A stretch of DNA of 64,000 nt, from NCBI GenBank assembly GCA_965248255.1, contig CBDFIW010000004.1:1364001-1428000 (forward strand), in the 5' to 3' direction. This document shows positions 50,704 to 59,622 of the stretch, piece by piece (within the stretch, counting starts at the first letter, position 1; the number at the start of each line of letters is the position of its first letter). The position numbers and the translations under genes were made by a program. Below the pieces are notes generated by a model. That model made no database searches. It saw only the letters and a program-made list of their open reading frames with translations, and had not been told where the DNA came from. This DNA comes from JAKZVK01 sp965248255. Lineage in GTDB: Bacteria; Acidobacteriota; Terriglobia; Bryobacterales; UBA6623.

Positions 50704-51016
50704 GGCCAGGTTGGATAGGTTCGAAAAGGGAAGCTACCGATAGAATAGCAGCGAGGAATCAGTATTCGGAAACGCCCACGAACGCCGGACCCTCTAGCTC
50801 AATCTGTGGTTGGTTTGCCGGCATCAGCCGGAACTGCTAAAATCTCAATTCTTACGCTCGGGGGCTCGCGCTCCTGCGATCCAGGGCGCAGGAGTGAGGC
50901 GATGGGTTTCTAGTCGGCCCTGTTACGCTCTTCGTCAACGTGGTTGCCCGCGATAGGGTGGGGGCCTGCAAGGACACGAGTCGAGGCCTCTGAGCCTCTA
51001 GCGATCGAGAGAGAGT
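50704..51016. other. Intergenic region upstream of icd with a hairpin
   Basis: About 310 bases without a gene separate the divergent PSD1 and icd genes. The only structure I see is an 8-base stem CTCCTGCG (50870-50877) / CGCAGGAG (50886-50893). Promoters for both genes must lie here, but I could not place them with confidence. The icd start is preceded by GAGAGAGAG. Confidence 0.45.
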
Positions 51017-52255
51017 ATGAAGTCCTTTAACGGGCTAGCCGTCCCGAGTGACGGCGAAGCCATCCAGGTTGAAGACGGGAAGTTCAGCATTCCCGACCAT
51101 CCAATTGTGCCTTTCATCGAGGGCGACGGAACAGGGCGGGACATTTGGAAAGCGTCGCGGCACGTCTTCGACGGCGCGGTCGAGAAGGCCTACGGCGGCA
51201 AGCGCCGCGTGGCGTGGTATGAGATTTTCGCGGGCGAGAAGGCGCACAATCAATTCAACTCGTGGCTCCCCGGCGACACGGTCGATGCTATCCGGGCCTT
51301 CCACATCGCGATCAAGGGGCCTTTGACAACGCCGGTCGGGGGCGGCATTCGCAGCCTCAACGTGGCACTACGGCAGATCCTGACGCTGTATGTTTGCATG
51401 CGGCCGGTCCGCTATTTCCCCGGCGTCCCCTCTCCGATGAAGAACCCGGAGAAGCTCGATGTGGTGATCTTTCGCGAGAACACCGAAGACGTGTATGCGG
51501 GAATCGAGTGGCAGCAGGGCACGACCGGGGCGAAGAAGGTCATCGACTTCCTCAACGGCGAGATGGGTAAGAGGATTCGGGAGGATTCGGGCGTCGGCAT
51601 CAAGCCGGTGAGCGTGACCGGGTCGAAGCGGCTCGTTCGGCGGGCGATGGAATACGCGATCGAGAACCGCCGCAAGAGTGTCACTCTCGTGCACAAAGGC
51701 AACATCCAGAAGTTCACCGAAGGCGCCTTCCGCGACTGGGGCTACGGGCTGGCGAAAGAAGAGTTTGCGGATCAGTGCGTAATCGAGGACGAGCTGGAAG
51801 GGGACGTCCCCGAGGGTAAGATCCTGGTGAAAGACCGCATCGCCGACTCGATGTTCCAGCAGGTGCTGCTGCGACCGGCCGAGTACGACGTGATCGCAAC
51901 CACCAACCTGAACGGCGACTACATCTCGGATGCCTGCGCCGCCCAAGTCGGCGGTTTGGGCATGGCGCCTGGGGCGAACATCGGCGATGAGCACGCTGTA
52001 TTCGAGGCCACGCATGGAACCGCGCCTAAATATGCCGACCAGGATGTGATCAATCCTTCGAGCGTGATCCTCTCGGGCGCGATGATGTTTCGCTTCATGG
52101 GCTGGACGGAAGCGGCCGACCTGATCGAAGCCGGTATCACCGAAACGATCCGGCAGAAGAAGGTCACCTACGACCTGCACCGGTTGATGGAAGGCGCGAC
52201 CAAGGTCAAGACCAGCGAATTCGCTTCGGCGATGGTCGAGAATATGACGGCGTGA
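51017..52255 (+). CDS. icd: NADP-dependent isocitrate dehydrogenase
   Basis: 412 residues, near the 416 of E. coli Icd. TCA-cycle enzyme converting isocitrate to 2-oxoglutarate, CO2 and NADPH. Substrate site: GGIRSLNVALRQ (Ser equivalent to E. coli Ser113, the phosphorylation site), VVIFRENTEDVYAGIEWQ, and the Lys/Asp metal-site region. The coenzyme loop ATHGTAPKYADQDVINPSS has the Lys-Tyr pair that selects NADP. The mdh gene follows on the same strand after an inverted-repeat element, giving a TCA-cycle pair. No aceK kinase/phosphatase is seen. Confidence 0.96.
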   Translation: MKSFNGLAVPSDGEAIQVEDGKFSIPDHPIVPFIEGDGTGRDIWKASRHVFDGAVEKAYGGKRRVAWYEIFAGEKAHNQFNSWLPGDTVDAIRAFHIAIKGPLTTPVGGGIRSLNVALRQILTLYVCMRPVRYFPGVPSPMKNPEKLDVVIFRENTEDVYAGIEWQQGTTGAKKVIDFLNGEMGKRIREDSGVGIKPVSVTGSKRLVRRAMEYAIENRRKSVTLVHKGNIQKFTEGAFRDWGYGLAKEEFADQCVIEDELEGDVPEGKILVKDRIADSMFQQVLLRPAEYDVIATTNLNGDYISDACAAQVGGLGMAPGANIGDEHAVFEATHGTAPKYADQDVINPSSVILSGAMMFRFMGWTEAADLIEAGITETIRQKKVTYDLHRLMEGATKVKTSEFASAMVENMTA

Positions 52256-52262
52256 ATGCTTT

Positions 52263-52366
52263 GGCTGTGAAAAAATGGGGACTGTACCAAGCGCCGCCGC
52301 CGTAACTTCGTTGTTTTCAAATCCCACAAGCGGCGTGAAGCGGACTGTCCCCATTTTTTCACAGCC
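52263..52366. repeat. Miniature inverted-repeat element between icd and mdh
   Basis: Left arm 52263-52282 and right arm 52347-52366 are perfect reverse complements (GGCTGTGAAAAAATGGGGAC), bracketing about 64 bases. Non-coding. The right arm is followed by CCTGACGGTCACGGCTC, which in inverted form matches the sequence just outside the left end of the 14.5 kb element, so both belong to one family. It lies 8 bases after the icd stop and may act as a transcript hairpin between icd and mdh. Confidence 0.8.
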
Positions 52367-52444
52367 CCTGACGGTCACGGCTCCGTTTGAGCGGTTCGCC
52401 ACGCCGTTGAATCTTTTCGTTAGAGGGAATTGTTAGAGGAACTG

Positions 52445-53383
52445 ATGAGAAACAAGGTCACGGTTGTTGGGGCCGGTAACGTCGGGGCCAGCTGCGCGTT
52501 GCGCCTTGCGGACAAAGAGCTGGCGGATGTCGTTCTGGTCGATATCGTTGAAGGCGTCCCGCAGGGCAAGGCGCTGGACATACTCGAAGCCTGTCCGATC
52601 GAGGGATCGGACGTTACAGTCACGGGCTCCAATGACTATGCCGCGACCGCGAACTCGGATATCGTGGTCGTGACGGCGGGTTTCCCCCGCAAGCCCGGCA
52701 TGAGCCGCGACGACCTGCTGCTCAAGAACGCCGCGATCGTCACAGCCTGTGTCGCGCCGGCGGTGAAGTACTCGCCCGAGAGCATTCTGATCATCGTCTC
52801 GAACCCGCTCGATGCGATGTGTCATGTGGCCCACAAGGTCAGTGGTTTCTCGAAGAACCGGGTCATCGGTATGGCGGGGGTGCTTGACACCGCCCGTTTC
52901 CGCGCCTTCCTTGCCGAAGCGGCGGAGGTTTCGGTGGAGCAGGTTGCGGCGTTTGTTCTAGGGGGCCATGGCGACACGATGGTGCCGCTAGTGCGGTTCA
53001 CCAATGTAGCCGGCATTCCGATCAGCGAGTTGCTCGACGCCGAGACGCTGGACAGAATCGTGGACCGAACCCGCAAGGGTGGAGCGGAGATCGTCAAATA
53101 CCTCAAGACCGGGAGCGCCTACTACGCACCGTCGTCCGCCGTGGTCGAAATGGTGGAGTCGATCCTGAAGGACAAAAAGAAGGTCTTGCCGTGCGCGGCG
53201 TACCTGGAGGGTGAATACGGCGCTCAGGGGCTGTTTGTGGGCGTGCCGGTCAAGCTGGGGTCCCGCGGCATTGAGAAGATCTACGAACTGCCTCTGACCG
53301 CGGACGAGGAATCGGCTTTCCAGAAGAGCACCGACGCCGTGGCCGAGCTGGTCAAGGTGCTCGACTCACAAGGCGACGGCTAA
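52445..53383 (+). CDS. mdh: Malate dehydrogenase
   Basis: 312 residues from ATG 52445 (AGAGGA 4 bases upstream); a TTG at 52430 would add five residues. NAD-dependent TCA-cycle enzyme of the LDH-like MDH class. Rossmann fold start KVTVVGAGNVGASCALRLAD, acidic NAD-binding VVLVDIVEGVPQGKALDI, substrate Arg residues in TAGFPRKPGMSRDD, SNPLDAMCHVA, and the catalytic His in VLGGHGDTMVPLVRFTNVAG. Arg in GFPRKPGMSR rather than Gln at the specificity loop supports malate over lactate. Neighbour of icd. Confidence 0.96.
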   Translation: MRNKVTVVGAGNVGASCALRLADKELADVVLVDIVEGVPQGKALDILEACPIEGSDVTVTGSNDYAATANSDIVVVTAGFPRKPGMSRDDLLLKNAAIVTACVAPAVKYSPESILIIVSNPLDAMCHVAHKVSGFSKNRVIGMAGVLDTARFRAFLAEAAEVSVEQVAAFVLGGHGDTMVPLVRFTNVAGIPISELLDAETLDRIVDRTRKGGAEIVKYLKTGSAYYAPSSAVVEMVESILKDKKKVLPCAAYLEGEYGAQGLFVGVPVKLGSRGIEKIYELPLTADEESAFQKSTDAVAELVKVLDSQGDG

Positions 53384-53452
53384 ACTCCCCCCAACCTCTA
53401 GCCCATCGTCGAGTCGAGGCCCTCGGTGGGTTACCTGGGTTACCGGCACTCC

Positions 53453-53481
53453 TTGACACCCTAAGTAGGCTTGGTTAGCAT
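53453..53481 (+). promoter_or_regulatory. Sigma-70-like promoter of the 53549 gene
   Basis: -35 TTGACA (53453-53458, consensus), 17-base spacer, -10 TAGCAT (53476-53481). About 60 bases of leader precede the ATG. Confidence 0.6.
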
Positions 53482-53548
53482 GATCGCAAGGGTTCGGGAC
53501 CAAGTCAGCAGTCGGCGCATCCCTGGAAGAAAAGGAAACGGGAAAATA

Positions 53549-53845
53549 ATGAAAAGGCTCCTGGTTGTGATGGCGGCTCTCATGATGATGGCCGGGCTAT
53601 GCATGGCCGAGGAGTGGGTTGGTTACCTCACCGACAAGAAGTGTGCAAAGCCGGCTGAGAGCCACGCGGAATGCGCCCGGAACTGTGTGAAAGACGGCCA
53701 ACCGATCGTGTTCGTAAACGATCTCGATAAGAAGGTCTACGACATCCACAATCCGGATGCCGTCAAGGATCACGTCGGCCACAAGGTCACGCTCACCGGC
53801 AAAGCCGATGGTGATAGCATCCACGTCGGCTCGGTGAAGATGTAA
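53549..53845 (+). CDS. Small secreted protein, DUF5818-like beta-barrel type, unknown function
   Basis: 98 residues from ATG 53549, signal peptide (LLVVMAALMMMAGLCMAE). The mature part reads EWVGYLTDKKCAKPAESHAE, CARNCVKDGQPIVFVNDLDK, VYDIHNPDAVKDHVGHKVTL, an OB-like small beta protein with three Cys residues. It resembles the short Acidobacteriota proteins that start WxGxxSDxxC; the DUF5818 label is from memory and tentative. It is followed by a second small secreted protein gene on the same strand. Confidence 0.7.
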   Translation: MKRLLVVMAALMMMAGLCMAEEWVGYLTDKKCAKPAESHAECARNCVKDGQPIVFVNDLDKKVYDIHNPDAVKDHVGHKVTLTGKADGDSIHVGSVKM

Positions 53846-53981
53846 GACCGGAGATGTAAGGCTACGGTGGGACTGCTCTGAAGAGCCGGAGCGGGGTTCC
53901 TAGCCCGGTAGAAACGTGTGTGGATCTGAGGCCCGCAGCCGCGGCGGTTGCTGGGGTAACATCATAAGAAGGAGTTTCACG

Positions 53982-54363
53982 ATGAAGAGATTCGGAAAGC
54001 TGATGATGGCGCTTGGTGTGGCCGTCCTTTGCTCCATGCCAGTGGCCGCCGCCGACATTGACGGTACGTGGATTCTGGAGAGAGACGCAGGCCGGCAACA
54101 TACAGAAGTGGATTGTGGACTTTCAATCCCAAGGAGAGACGCTCACCGGAAATCTCCGTGTGGACGGCACTGAAAACCAATGGGATATTCTCGATGGCAA
54201 GGTCACCGGGAACGATTTCTCGTTCGCGATCCTGTTCAAGCGTCGCGACGGCGCTGAAGCGAAAGTTTCTCTGATCGGCACCGTGACGGGTCAAGAACTG
54301 AGCGGCACGATCAAACTTCCCAACGGCAACGAACGGGGCGACTTCAAGGCCACGAAGCAGTAG
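53982..54363 (+). pseudogene. Small secreted beta-sandwich protein, frameshifted
   Basis: Starts MKRFGKLMMALGVAVLCSMP with a strong AAGGAG. The first frame runs through VAAADIDGTWILE and then diverges. The expected sequence QAGNIQKWIVDFQSQGETLT, then LRVDGTENQWDILDGKVTGN and ELSGTIKLPNGNERGDFKAT, is in the next frame to 54363. The shift is at about 54078-54090, in GAGAGAGACGC, which could have lost or gained a base. The joined product is about 126 residues. Either decay or a sequence error. Confidence 0.7.
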
Positions 54364-54477
54364 CGCGGCCCGATCCGAGGGCCGCTGATCCCACCGGCCC
54401 GTTTGCGATTCCACCTGCCAGTCAAGCCGCCGGGACAGGGTTCGTCACGGTCCCGGTGTCCAGCCAACCTGGCCCAG

Positions 54478-55578
54478 CTAAGTGACCTTTTGGGTGCGCC
54501 CGGTTTCGGCTGCCTTGTAGCCCGCAAAGATGACCTTGAGAACGTAGAGGCTGTCGTCGGCGGTCAGGGGCGGCGGTTCGAGCCCGGCTGAGGCGCGGAC
54601 GCAGGCTCGTACGAAGGGCAAATAGCCCGTGGGCACGTCGGGCGGCTCGAAGCGGCGCACGGCAGGCTCGGCGTCCTTGCGGCTGTACCACTCGAGCGGC
54701 ACGCCTCCGTGTTTGTCGATCTGAAGCCAGCCGTGCGAGCCCCAGATCTTGATGTGGGAGTGGTAGCCCTTGTCGAGATAGTAGCCGGAGGTGACGGTGC
54801 CGAAGGTGCCGTTGTCGAACTTGAGGGCCAACGCAGCCGAGTCTTCGGTATCGAGCGGCTGTCCGCCGACGACGCCGGCGAAGCCCGCCACCTCGGTAAT
54901 CCGCGAGCCGGTCATGAACATGGCCAGATCGAGCCAGTGGATGCCGAGCCAGATGAGGTGGCCGCCGCCAGCCCGAGCTTTCTGCGCCGTCCAGGTCTTG
55001 TGATAGGCCGGCCGGGTCAGGCGGGTCTGGTCGGCGATGAGGTGGATTTCGGTTCCGTAGATCTTGCCGAGCTTCCCGTCCCGGATGAGCCGCCGCGCCT
55101 CGCGAACCTCGGGGTTGAGGCGGTTGGCGAGGGCGAGCATCAAGTGGAGATTGTTGCGGTTGGCCTTGCGAACCAGTGGCTCGAAATCCTCCGCACGGAC
55201 GCAGGACGGCTTTTCCGCCATCACGTGACAGCCGGCGTCAAGCGCAGCGTCGATGGCGGGGGGAGCGAGCTTGGCCTCCATCGAGACTAACGCCATAGCA
55301 GGTCTTTCTTTGGCGAGCATTGCGGCGGGGTCGGTGTACGTAGCTTTGAGCTTCGAGCCGATCACCTTCCGGGTTGCTTGGACGGTATCGCCGCTGGAAT
55401 CAGACAGGACGACGGAACCGACTTCTTCTGCCTCAGCCAACGCGGCATAGTAGGCGCTCAGATGGGGGCCGTCAGCGTGGGTGATGAGGCCGACCTTAAC
55501 CTTGCCGGAGGCAGCGGCACCGGCGGCCGCGCCGATCGCCGCAGCACCGACGGCCTTTGTGAAAGTTCTTCTGTGCAT
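54478..55578 (-). CDS. Gfo/Idh/MocA-family oxidoreductase, Tat-exported (A)
   Basis: 366 residues. Tat-type signal (MHRRTFTKAVGAAAIGAAAG), Rossmann fold (VKVGLITHADGPHLSAYYAA), and the EKP dinucleotide-associated motif (GCHVMAEKPSCV, residues about 133-144). The C-terminal dimer domain starts LGKIYGTEIHLIADQTRLTR, with a candidate catalytic region AGGGHLIWLGIHWLDLAMF. Substrate, probably a sugar or inositol derivative, is unknown. It is followed upstream by a second member of the same family (35-base gap), so the two are probably co-transcribed and may act in one exported sugar-modifying step. Confidence 0.88.
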   Translation of the reverse strand: MHRRTFTKAVGAAAIGAAAGAAASGKVKVGLITHADGPHLSAYYAALAEAEEVGSVVLSDSSGDTVQATRKVIGSKLKATYTDPAAMLAKERPAMALVSMEAKLAPPAIDAALDAGCHVMAEKPSCVRAEDFEPLVRKANRNNLHLMLALANRLNPEVREARRLIRDGKLGKIYGTEIHLIADQTRLTRPAYHKTWTAQKARAGGGHLIWLGIHWLDLAMFMTGSRITEVAGFAGVVGGQPLDTEDSAALALKFDNGTFGTVTSGYYLDKGYHSHIKIWGSHGWLQIDKHGGVPLEWYSRKDAEPAVRRFEPPDVPTGYLPFVRACVRASAGLEPPPLTADDSLYVLKVIFAGYKAAETGRTQKVT

Positions 55579-55613
55579 GGTTCACCTCGGCGGCCGACGG
55601 GAAGACACTCGCG

Positions 55614-56876
55614 TCACCCGTCTTTGATCTCCCGCCGGTCGGGATCGAACACCATGCGGCGTCCGCTCCACTGCGCATCGGTCGTCATGATGCACGCCAC
55701 CGAGTGCCCATAACCCGCCAAGGCCGGCGCGTAGGCATCTTGCGGGGCGCGGCGCCGAATGCAGTCGAGCCAGTTCGCCATGTGGTGCTTGACGCCCGGC
55801 TTCTCGGGGATTTCGATGGTCTCCTGGAGAGTGTCCGGGTTCTTCGAGCCGTCGCCCATGATCTTCCACTCGTTCTCGACGATCATCGTTCCCTTCGTGC
55901 CTTGCACGCGCGTGACGCTGCCCGAGTTGTTGATCAAGCAGGTCGAATAGGTGGCGAGGAATTCCCGGCCGTTGTGCCCATACTTGAGTACGGCCTGCAT
56001 GGTGTCAGGGTTTTCCCGGTAGTCCCGCCATTTGAGAATAGCGCCATCCGCCACGACGCTTACGGGATAGGGCTCATCAGTCAGCATATGGACGACATCG
56101 ATGCCGTGGGTCATCCACTGGTCGATGATGGCACTCGAGAAGTCGCGGAACAGGCGGAACGAGCGATAGATCTTGGGGTCGAAGGGCCGATAGGGCTTGC
56201 CCATCAAGAATCGCTCCCAGTCGACGTCGCTCTCCTTGAGCGAGTTGAGATCCTCGGGCTTGCGGGCCCAGCGATACTTGCTATAGGCGTTCCAGATGAC
56301 ATCCACTTTGACGATGTCTCCGATTCGCCCGTGGCGGAGCCAATGAACAGCCGTTTGGTAGCGAGGATAGGCGCGGCGCTGCGTACCGATCTGTACGACG
56401 CGGTCGGAATTCTCGATCGCTTCGTAAGCCCCGTTCAGTTCCGACAGCACGTTGCCCATCGGCTTTTCGCAGTAGACGTCCTTTCCGGCTTCGATCGCCG
56501 CCTTTAGCATCTTCGCGTGCTGAAAATCGGGCGTGGCGATGATAACGGCGTCGATGTCCTTGTCTTCCAGGAGTTCTTCGTAGCGCGGGGTCGCCTTCGG
56601 CTCAATACTGTACGACTCGCGAACGAGCTTGGCCGCCGCTTCGAGACGCTTGTTCCAGATGTCGCACACGGCGGTGAGGCGAGCGTTGTATTGGCTGCCG
56701 AACTCGATGCAGTCCTTCATCAGGCTGGTGCCGCGTCCGCCCGGACCGATGATTCCTATTCGGATTCGATCGTTGGCGCCGCCTTGAGCGGGGCTGGGTT
56801 TCGGCATCGCGGCGAATGCCAAGCCGGCAGCCGACTTGCCAAGGAAACTGCGTCGGCCAACCTTGTCGTCCGTCAT
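55614..56876 (-). CDS. Gfo/Idh/MocA-family oxidoreductase, Tat-exported (B)
   Basis: 420 residues from ATG 56876, chosen for AGGAGG 8 bases upstream and for the twin-arginine signal KVGRRSFLGKSAAGLAFAAM; the frame remains open 38 codons above. Rossmann motif IRIGIIGPGGRGTSLMKDCI, EKP motif in VYCEKPMGNVLSELNGAYEA, and GTQRRAYPRYQTAVHWLRHG with IVKVDVIWNAYSKYRWARKP after it. Typical of Acidobacteriota and Planctomycetes secreted oxidoreductases, some of which act on glycans. Paired with the next gene of the same family. Confidence 0.9.
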   Translation of the reverse strand: MTDDKVGRRSFLGKSAAGLAFAAMPKPSPAQGGANDRIRIGIIGPGGRGTSLMKDCIEFGSQYNARLTAVCDIWNKRLEAAAKLVRESYSIEPKATPRYEELLEDKDIDAVIIATPDFQHAKMLKAAIEAGKDVYCEKPMGNVLSELNGAYEAIENSDRVVQIGTQRRAYPRYQTAVHWLRHGRIGDIVKVDVIWNAYSKYRWARKPEDLNSLKESDVDWERFLMGKPYRPFDPKIYRSFRLFRDFSSAIIDQWMTHGIDVVHMLTDEPYPVSVVADGAILKWRDYRENPDTMQAVLKYGHNGREFLATYSTCLINNSGSVTRVQGTKGTMIVENEWKIMGDGSKNPDTLQETIEIPEKPGVKHHMANWLDCIRRRAPQDAYAPALAGYGHSVACIMTTDAQWSGRRMVFDPDRREIKDG

Positions 56877-57151
56877 GTGGGAACCTCCTGTGGGCACGGT
56901 CAAAGTATACACGGCACAAGCCCTTGAAGAAAACCAAGACATGCTCAGCCCGCCCTCAAAACCGGGCCGTGACCTCGAGGCCGCGATCAATTCTAAACGG
57001 GACGAAGCAGCCCTACTTGGTTACGGCTCGCCCGGGTCAAGTACCTAGCAATCGAAGTCGAGAGAAAACGGAAGGCGTATACTTGACCTCTTGGGCCCGG
57101 GCTGTGCCGGGGGGCGGCTCACCTGGTATGCGACAGGCGCTCGAGAGAACA

Positions 57152-59620
57152 ATGATCTGTCGGGTCATACCCGCTATCGGTGTCCTCCTGACGTGCTTTG
57201 CTCTCGAGTTAGAAGCAGGTCCACCACAAGACTTGAGCCCGGGCCTGGCGGCAACCTACCGGGACTATCGGCACAGCGTCCGCCTCTCTGTATCCTCCCC
57301 CAACTTCTTTCTCACGGCCGGCGATTCGGTTCATCCGTCGCTCGACGCCTCCTTCCAGGCCCGATGGGACGGCTGGATTTCGATCCTACGGTCGGGAACC
57401 TATTCATTCCGCGGCGCTCAGGTGGCCATCGGTCGGCAAGAGGTGACAGACAAAGGCATTCCGTTGGACGCGGGCCGCCACCCAATCCGGATCACCTACG
57501 AACGGAGGCCGGGCCAGGCCGCGTTGCGGCTCAAATGGAAAGCGGAGCACTTCGACTGGGAACCGGTCCCGGAGTCGAGGTTTTCCCACGATTCGAACTC
57601 GGGCGACTTGGCCCAAGATCGGCTTGTCGAGCGCGGCAGGGCCCTGGCCCGCAAGCTGCGTTGTCTCAACTGCCACTCGGCGGACTCCGATTCAATCAAG
57701 CCACGCATGGGCCCTCGGCTCACCGGTATCGGTTCCCGCACAAAGAGGCCATGGCTCTACCATTGGCTTGCGCACCCTGCGGCGTTTCGCTCGGACGCAA
57801 CCATGCCGTCGATGCTCGACGACCAGCGGCGACGGGACGTGGCGGCCTACCTGGCTTCCCTTGAGGCAAGGGGACCAACGCCTGAGATCAAACAGGTCCG
57901 CCGTCAAGAGCAACGCCGCGGATCGTCAATCCTCTCGACTCTCGGATGTGGCGCTTGCCACCGGCAGAGGTCGCTCGCACTCGAGGGTCTGGGCTCGAAG
58001 ACAAACCTGGGGTCGCTGGTGGAGTACCTCATCGATCCGGGGAAGTTCGACCCCGGCGGTGCAATGCCGTCGATGATGCTGACGCGAGAGGAAGCAACAC
58101 AGGTGGCCGGCTTCCTGCTCCAGTCAAGGAATCCGGTCTTCGAGCAGAATTTCGACGGTGGCGACCCCGAACAGGGAAGGGAGCTCGTGCGGACGTCAGG
58201 CTGCTTGTCTTGCCATGAGCTGGCCGACCCCCAACCTCCGACCAGCGAGTATCGGGCACCCGACCTGAAACGGCTCAATCCCGAGCGGGGCTGCTTGGCC
58301 CAGAGGCCCACCCCGGAAGTCCCGAACTATCGCCTAACACGGGCCGAACGCGAGGCCCTGCAGTCATTCGTTCGAAAGTACTCCGACCACCCGGACGTGA
58401 GCAGAGCGCCGGTCTACGAGTTCTACCAGGCTCTGGAAGGTCTACGCTGCCTGAGTTGTCACGCCATGGGCCCGACCGGGGCGACCGGACCGATCCCTGA
58501 AAGCGCACCCCCTTTGACCACCATAGGTGAGAAGGTGAGCGCGGATTGGATCAAGGACGTCCTGATCAACGAGCGGCGCATCCACAAGGGCTTGGAACTG
58601 CGCATGCCGCACTACGGCCCCGCTCAAGTCGAGCCGCTAATTGCGGGTTTCGCCCAAGCAGCGGGGATGAAACCCGGCGGCGGTCCGAACGCCCCGAGTC
58701 CCAGCGAGATCGTGCAAACAAGAGGGGTCGGCATCCTCGGAGTCAACGGCGACAAGGGTGGTATGGGTTGCATCGGCTGTCATGGCTGGCGCGAGCGGCG
58801 GTCTCTCGGCGAGAACGGCCCGTATCTGACCCACGCAGCAGAGCGGCTGCGGTACGACTGGTTCCACCGCTGGATGCGCGACCCGGCCCGCATCGTCTCG
58901 GGCACATCCATGCCGAACTACTTCGGCTCGATGAGCCCCGGCGAGGCACGAGAGAAGATCGATGCACTCTGGGCGGCGCTGTCGATGGGCGAGAGCATGC
59001 CGCTGCCCGCGGGCTTCGCCGCCGTCCGCACTGAACCGGGAAGCGAAGCACAGCCGGTACCGACCACTCGCCCGATCGTGATCCGCTGGGACATGCCCGA
59101 GGCCACGCCCTCCGCCTTTGCCGTGGGCCTTCCCGGCGGCGTCTCCTACTGCTTCGACGCTGGCGAGGTGCGGCTGCGCTACGCCTGGCTGGGCGGCTAC
59201 GTCGACATGACCGGAACGCTGTACGAAAAACGGGACAGCGCGACGCGTCTCACGCGAACGGCCGACCTCGTGGGAGAGGTCTTCTATCGCCCCGAAGGCT
59301 TCCCCCTCCGCGTAGGAGACCCGAATAGAATCCCGCAACGCCGATTTCGCGGCTATCGGCTCGTTGGGGGGTATCCGGAGTTCCACTACCAGGTCGACGG
59401 AATCGATGTCTATGAGAAGGTGCGACCCACCACCGCCAAGGATGGCGTGATCCGTGACTTCCGAGTGAGAACCGTTCAGCAACCGATGTGGTTTCTCGCT
59501 GATGGGCGCGCGGGTGCCACAATGAAGTCTTCGCTCGGCACTGCCATCGAGGGCCGGTTCCTGATTCCGCCAGGAACGGATGTCGCGTTCCAGGTGGTCG
59601 TCAGGCGGGAGGACCGTTGA
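57152..59620 (+). CDS. PA14-domain pentaheme c-type cytochrome, secreted
   Basis: 822 residues from ATG 57152 (signal VIPAIGVLLTCFALELEAG); an in-frame ATG at 57128 is also possible. A PA14-like domain spans about residues 25-150 (LSPGLAATYRDYRHSVRLSV, FQARWDGWISILRSGTYSFR, HPIRITYERRPGQAALRLKW). Five CxxCH sites follow in four or five cytochrome c modules: CLNCH (171), CGACH (266), CLSCH (351), CLSCH (433), CIGCH (540). Met ligands are plausible in repeated MPSM motifs. The C-terminal 230 residues are a beta-rich domain (GGVSYCFDAGEVRLRYAWLG). It probably carries electrons for an oxidative step by the next gene's propeller protein. Confidence 0.85.
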   Translation: MICRVIPAIGVLLTCFALELEAGPPQDLSPGLAATYRDYRHSVRLSVSSPNFFLTAGDSVHPSLDASFQARWDGWISILRSGTYSFRGAQVAIGRQEVTDKGIPLDAGRHPIRITYERRPGQAALRLKWKAEHFDWEPVPESRFSHDSNSGDLAQDRLVERGRALARKLRCLNCHSADSDSIKPRMGPRLTGIGSRTKRPWLYHWLAHPAAFRSDATMPSMLDDQRRRDVAAYLASLEARGPTPEIKQVRRQEQRRGSSILSTLGCGACHRQRSLALEGLGSKTNLGSLVEYLIDPGKFDPGGAMPSMMLTREEATQVAGFLLQSRNPVFEQNFDGGDPEQGRELVRTSGCLSCHELADPQPPTSEYRAPDLKRLNPERGCLAQRPTPEVPNYRLTRAEREALQSFVRKYSDHPDVSRAPVYEFYQALEGLRCLSCHAMGPTGATGPIPESAPPLTTIGEKVSADWIKDVLINERRIHKGLELRMPHYGPAQVEPLIAGFAQAAGMKPGGGPNAPSPSEIVQTRGVGILGVNGDKGGMGCIGCHGWRERRSLGENGPYLTHAAERLRYDWFHRWMRDPARIVSGTSMPNYFGSMSPGEAREKIDALWAALSMGESMPLPAGFAAVRTEPGSEAQPVPTTRPIVIRWDMPEATPSAFAVGLPGGVSYCFDAGEVRLRYAWLGGYVDMTGTLYEKRDSATRLTRTADLVGEVFYRPEGFPLRVGDPNRIPQRRFRGYRLVGGYPEFHYQVDGIDVYEKVRPTTAKDGVIRDFRVRTVQQPMWFLADGRAGATMKSSLGTAIEGRFLIPPGTDVAFQVVVRREDR

Positions 59621-59622
59621 CC

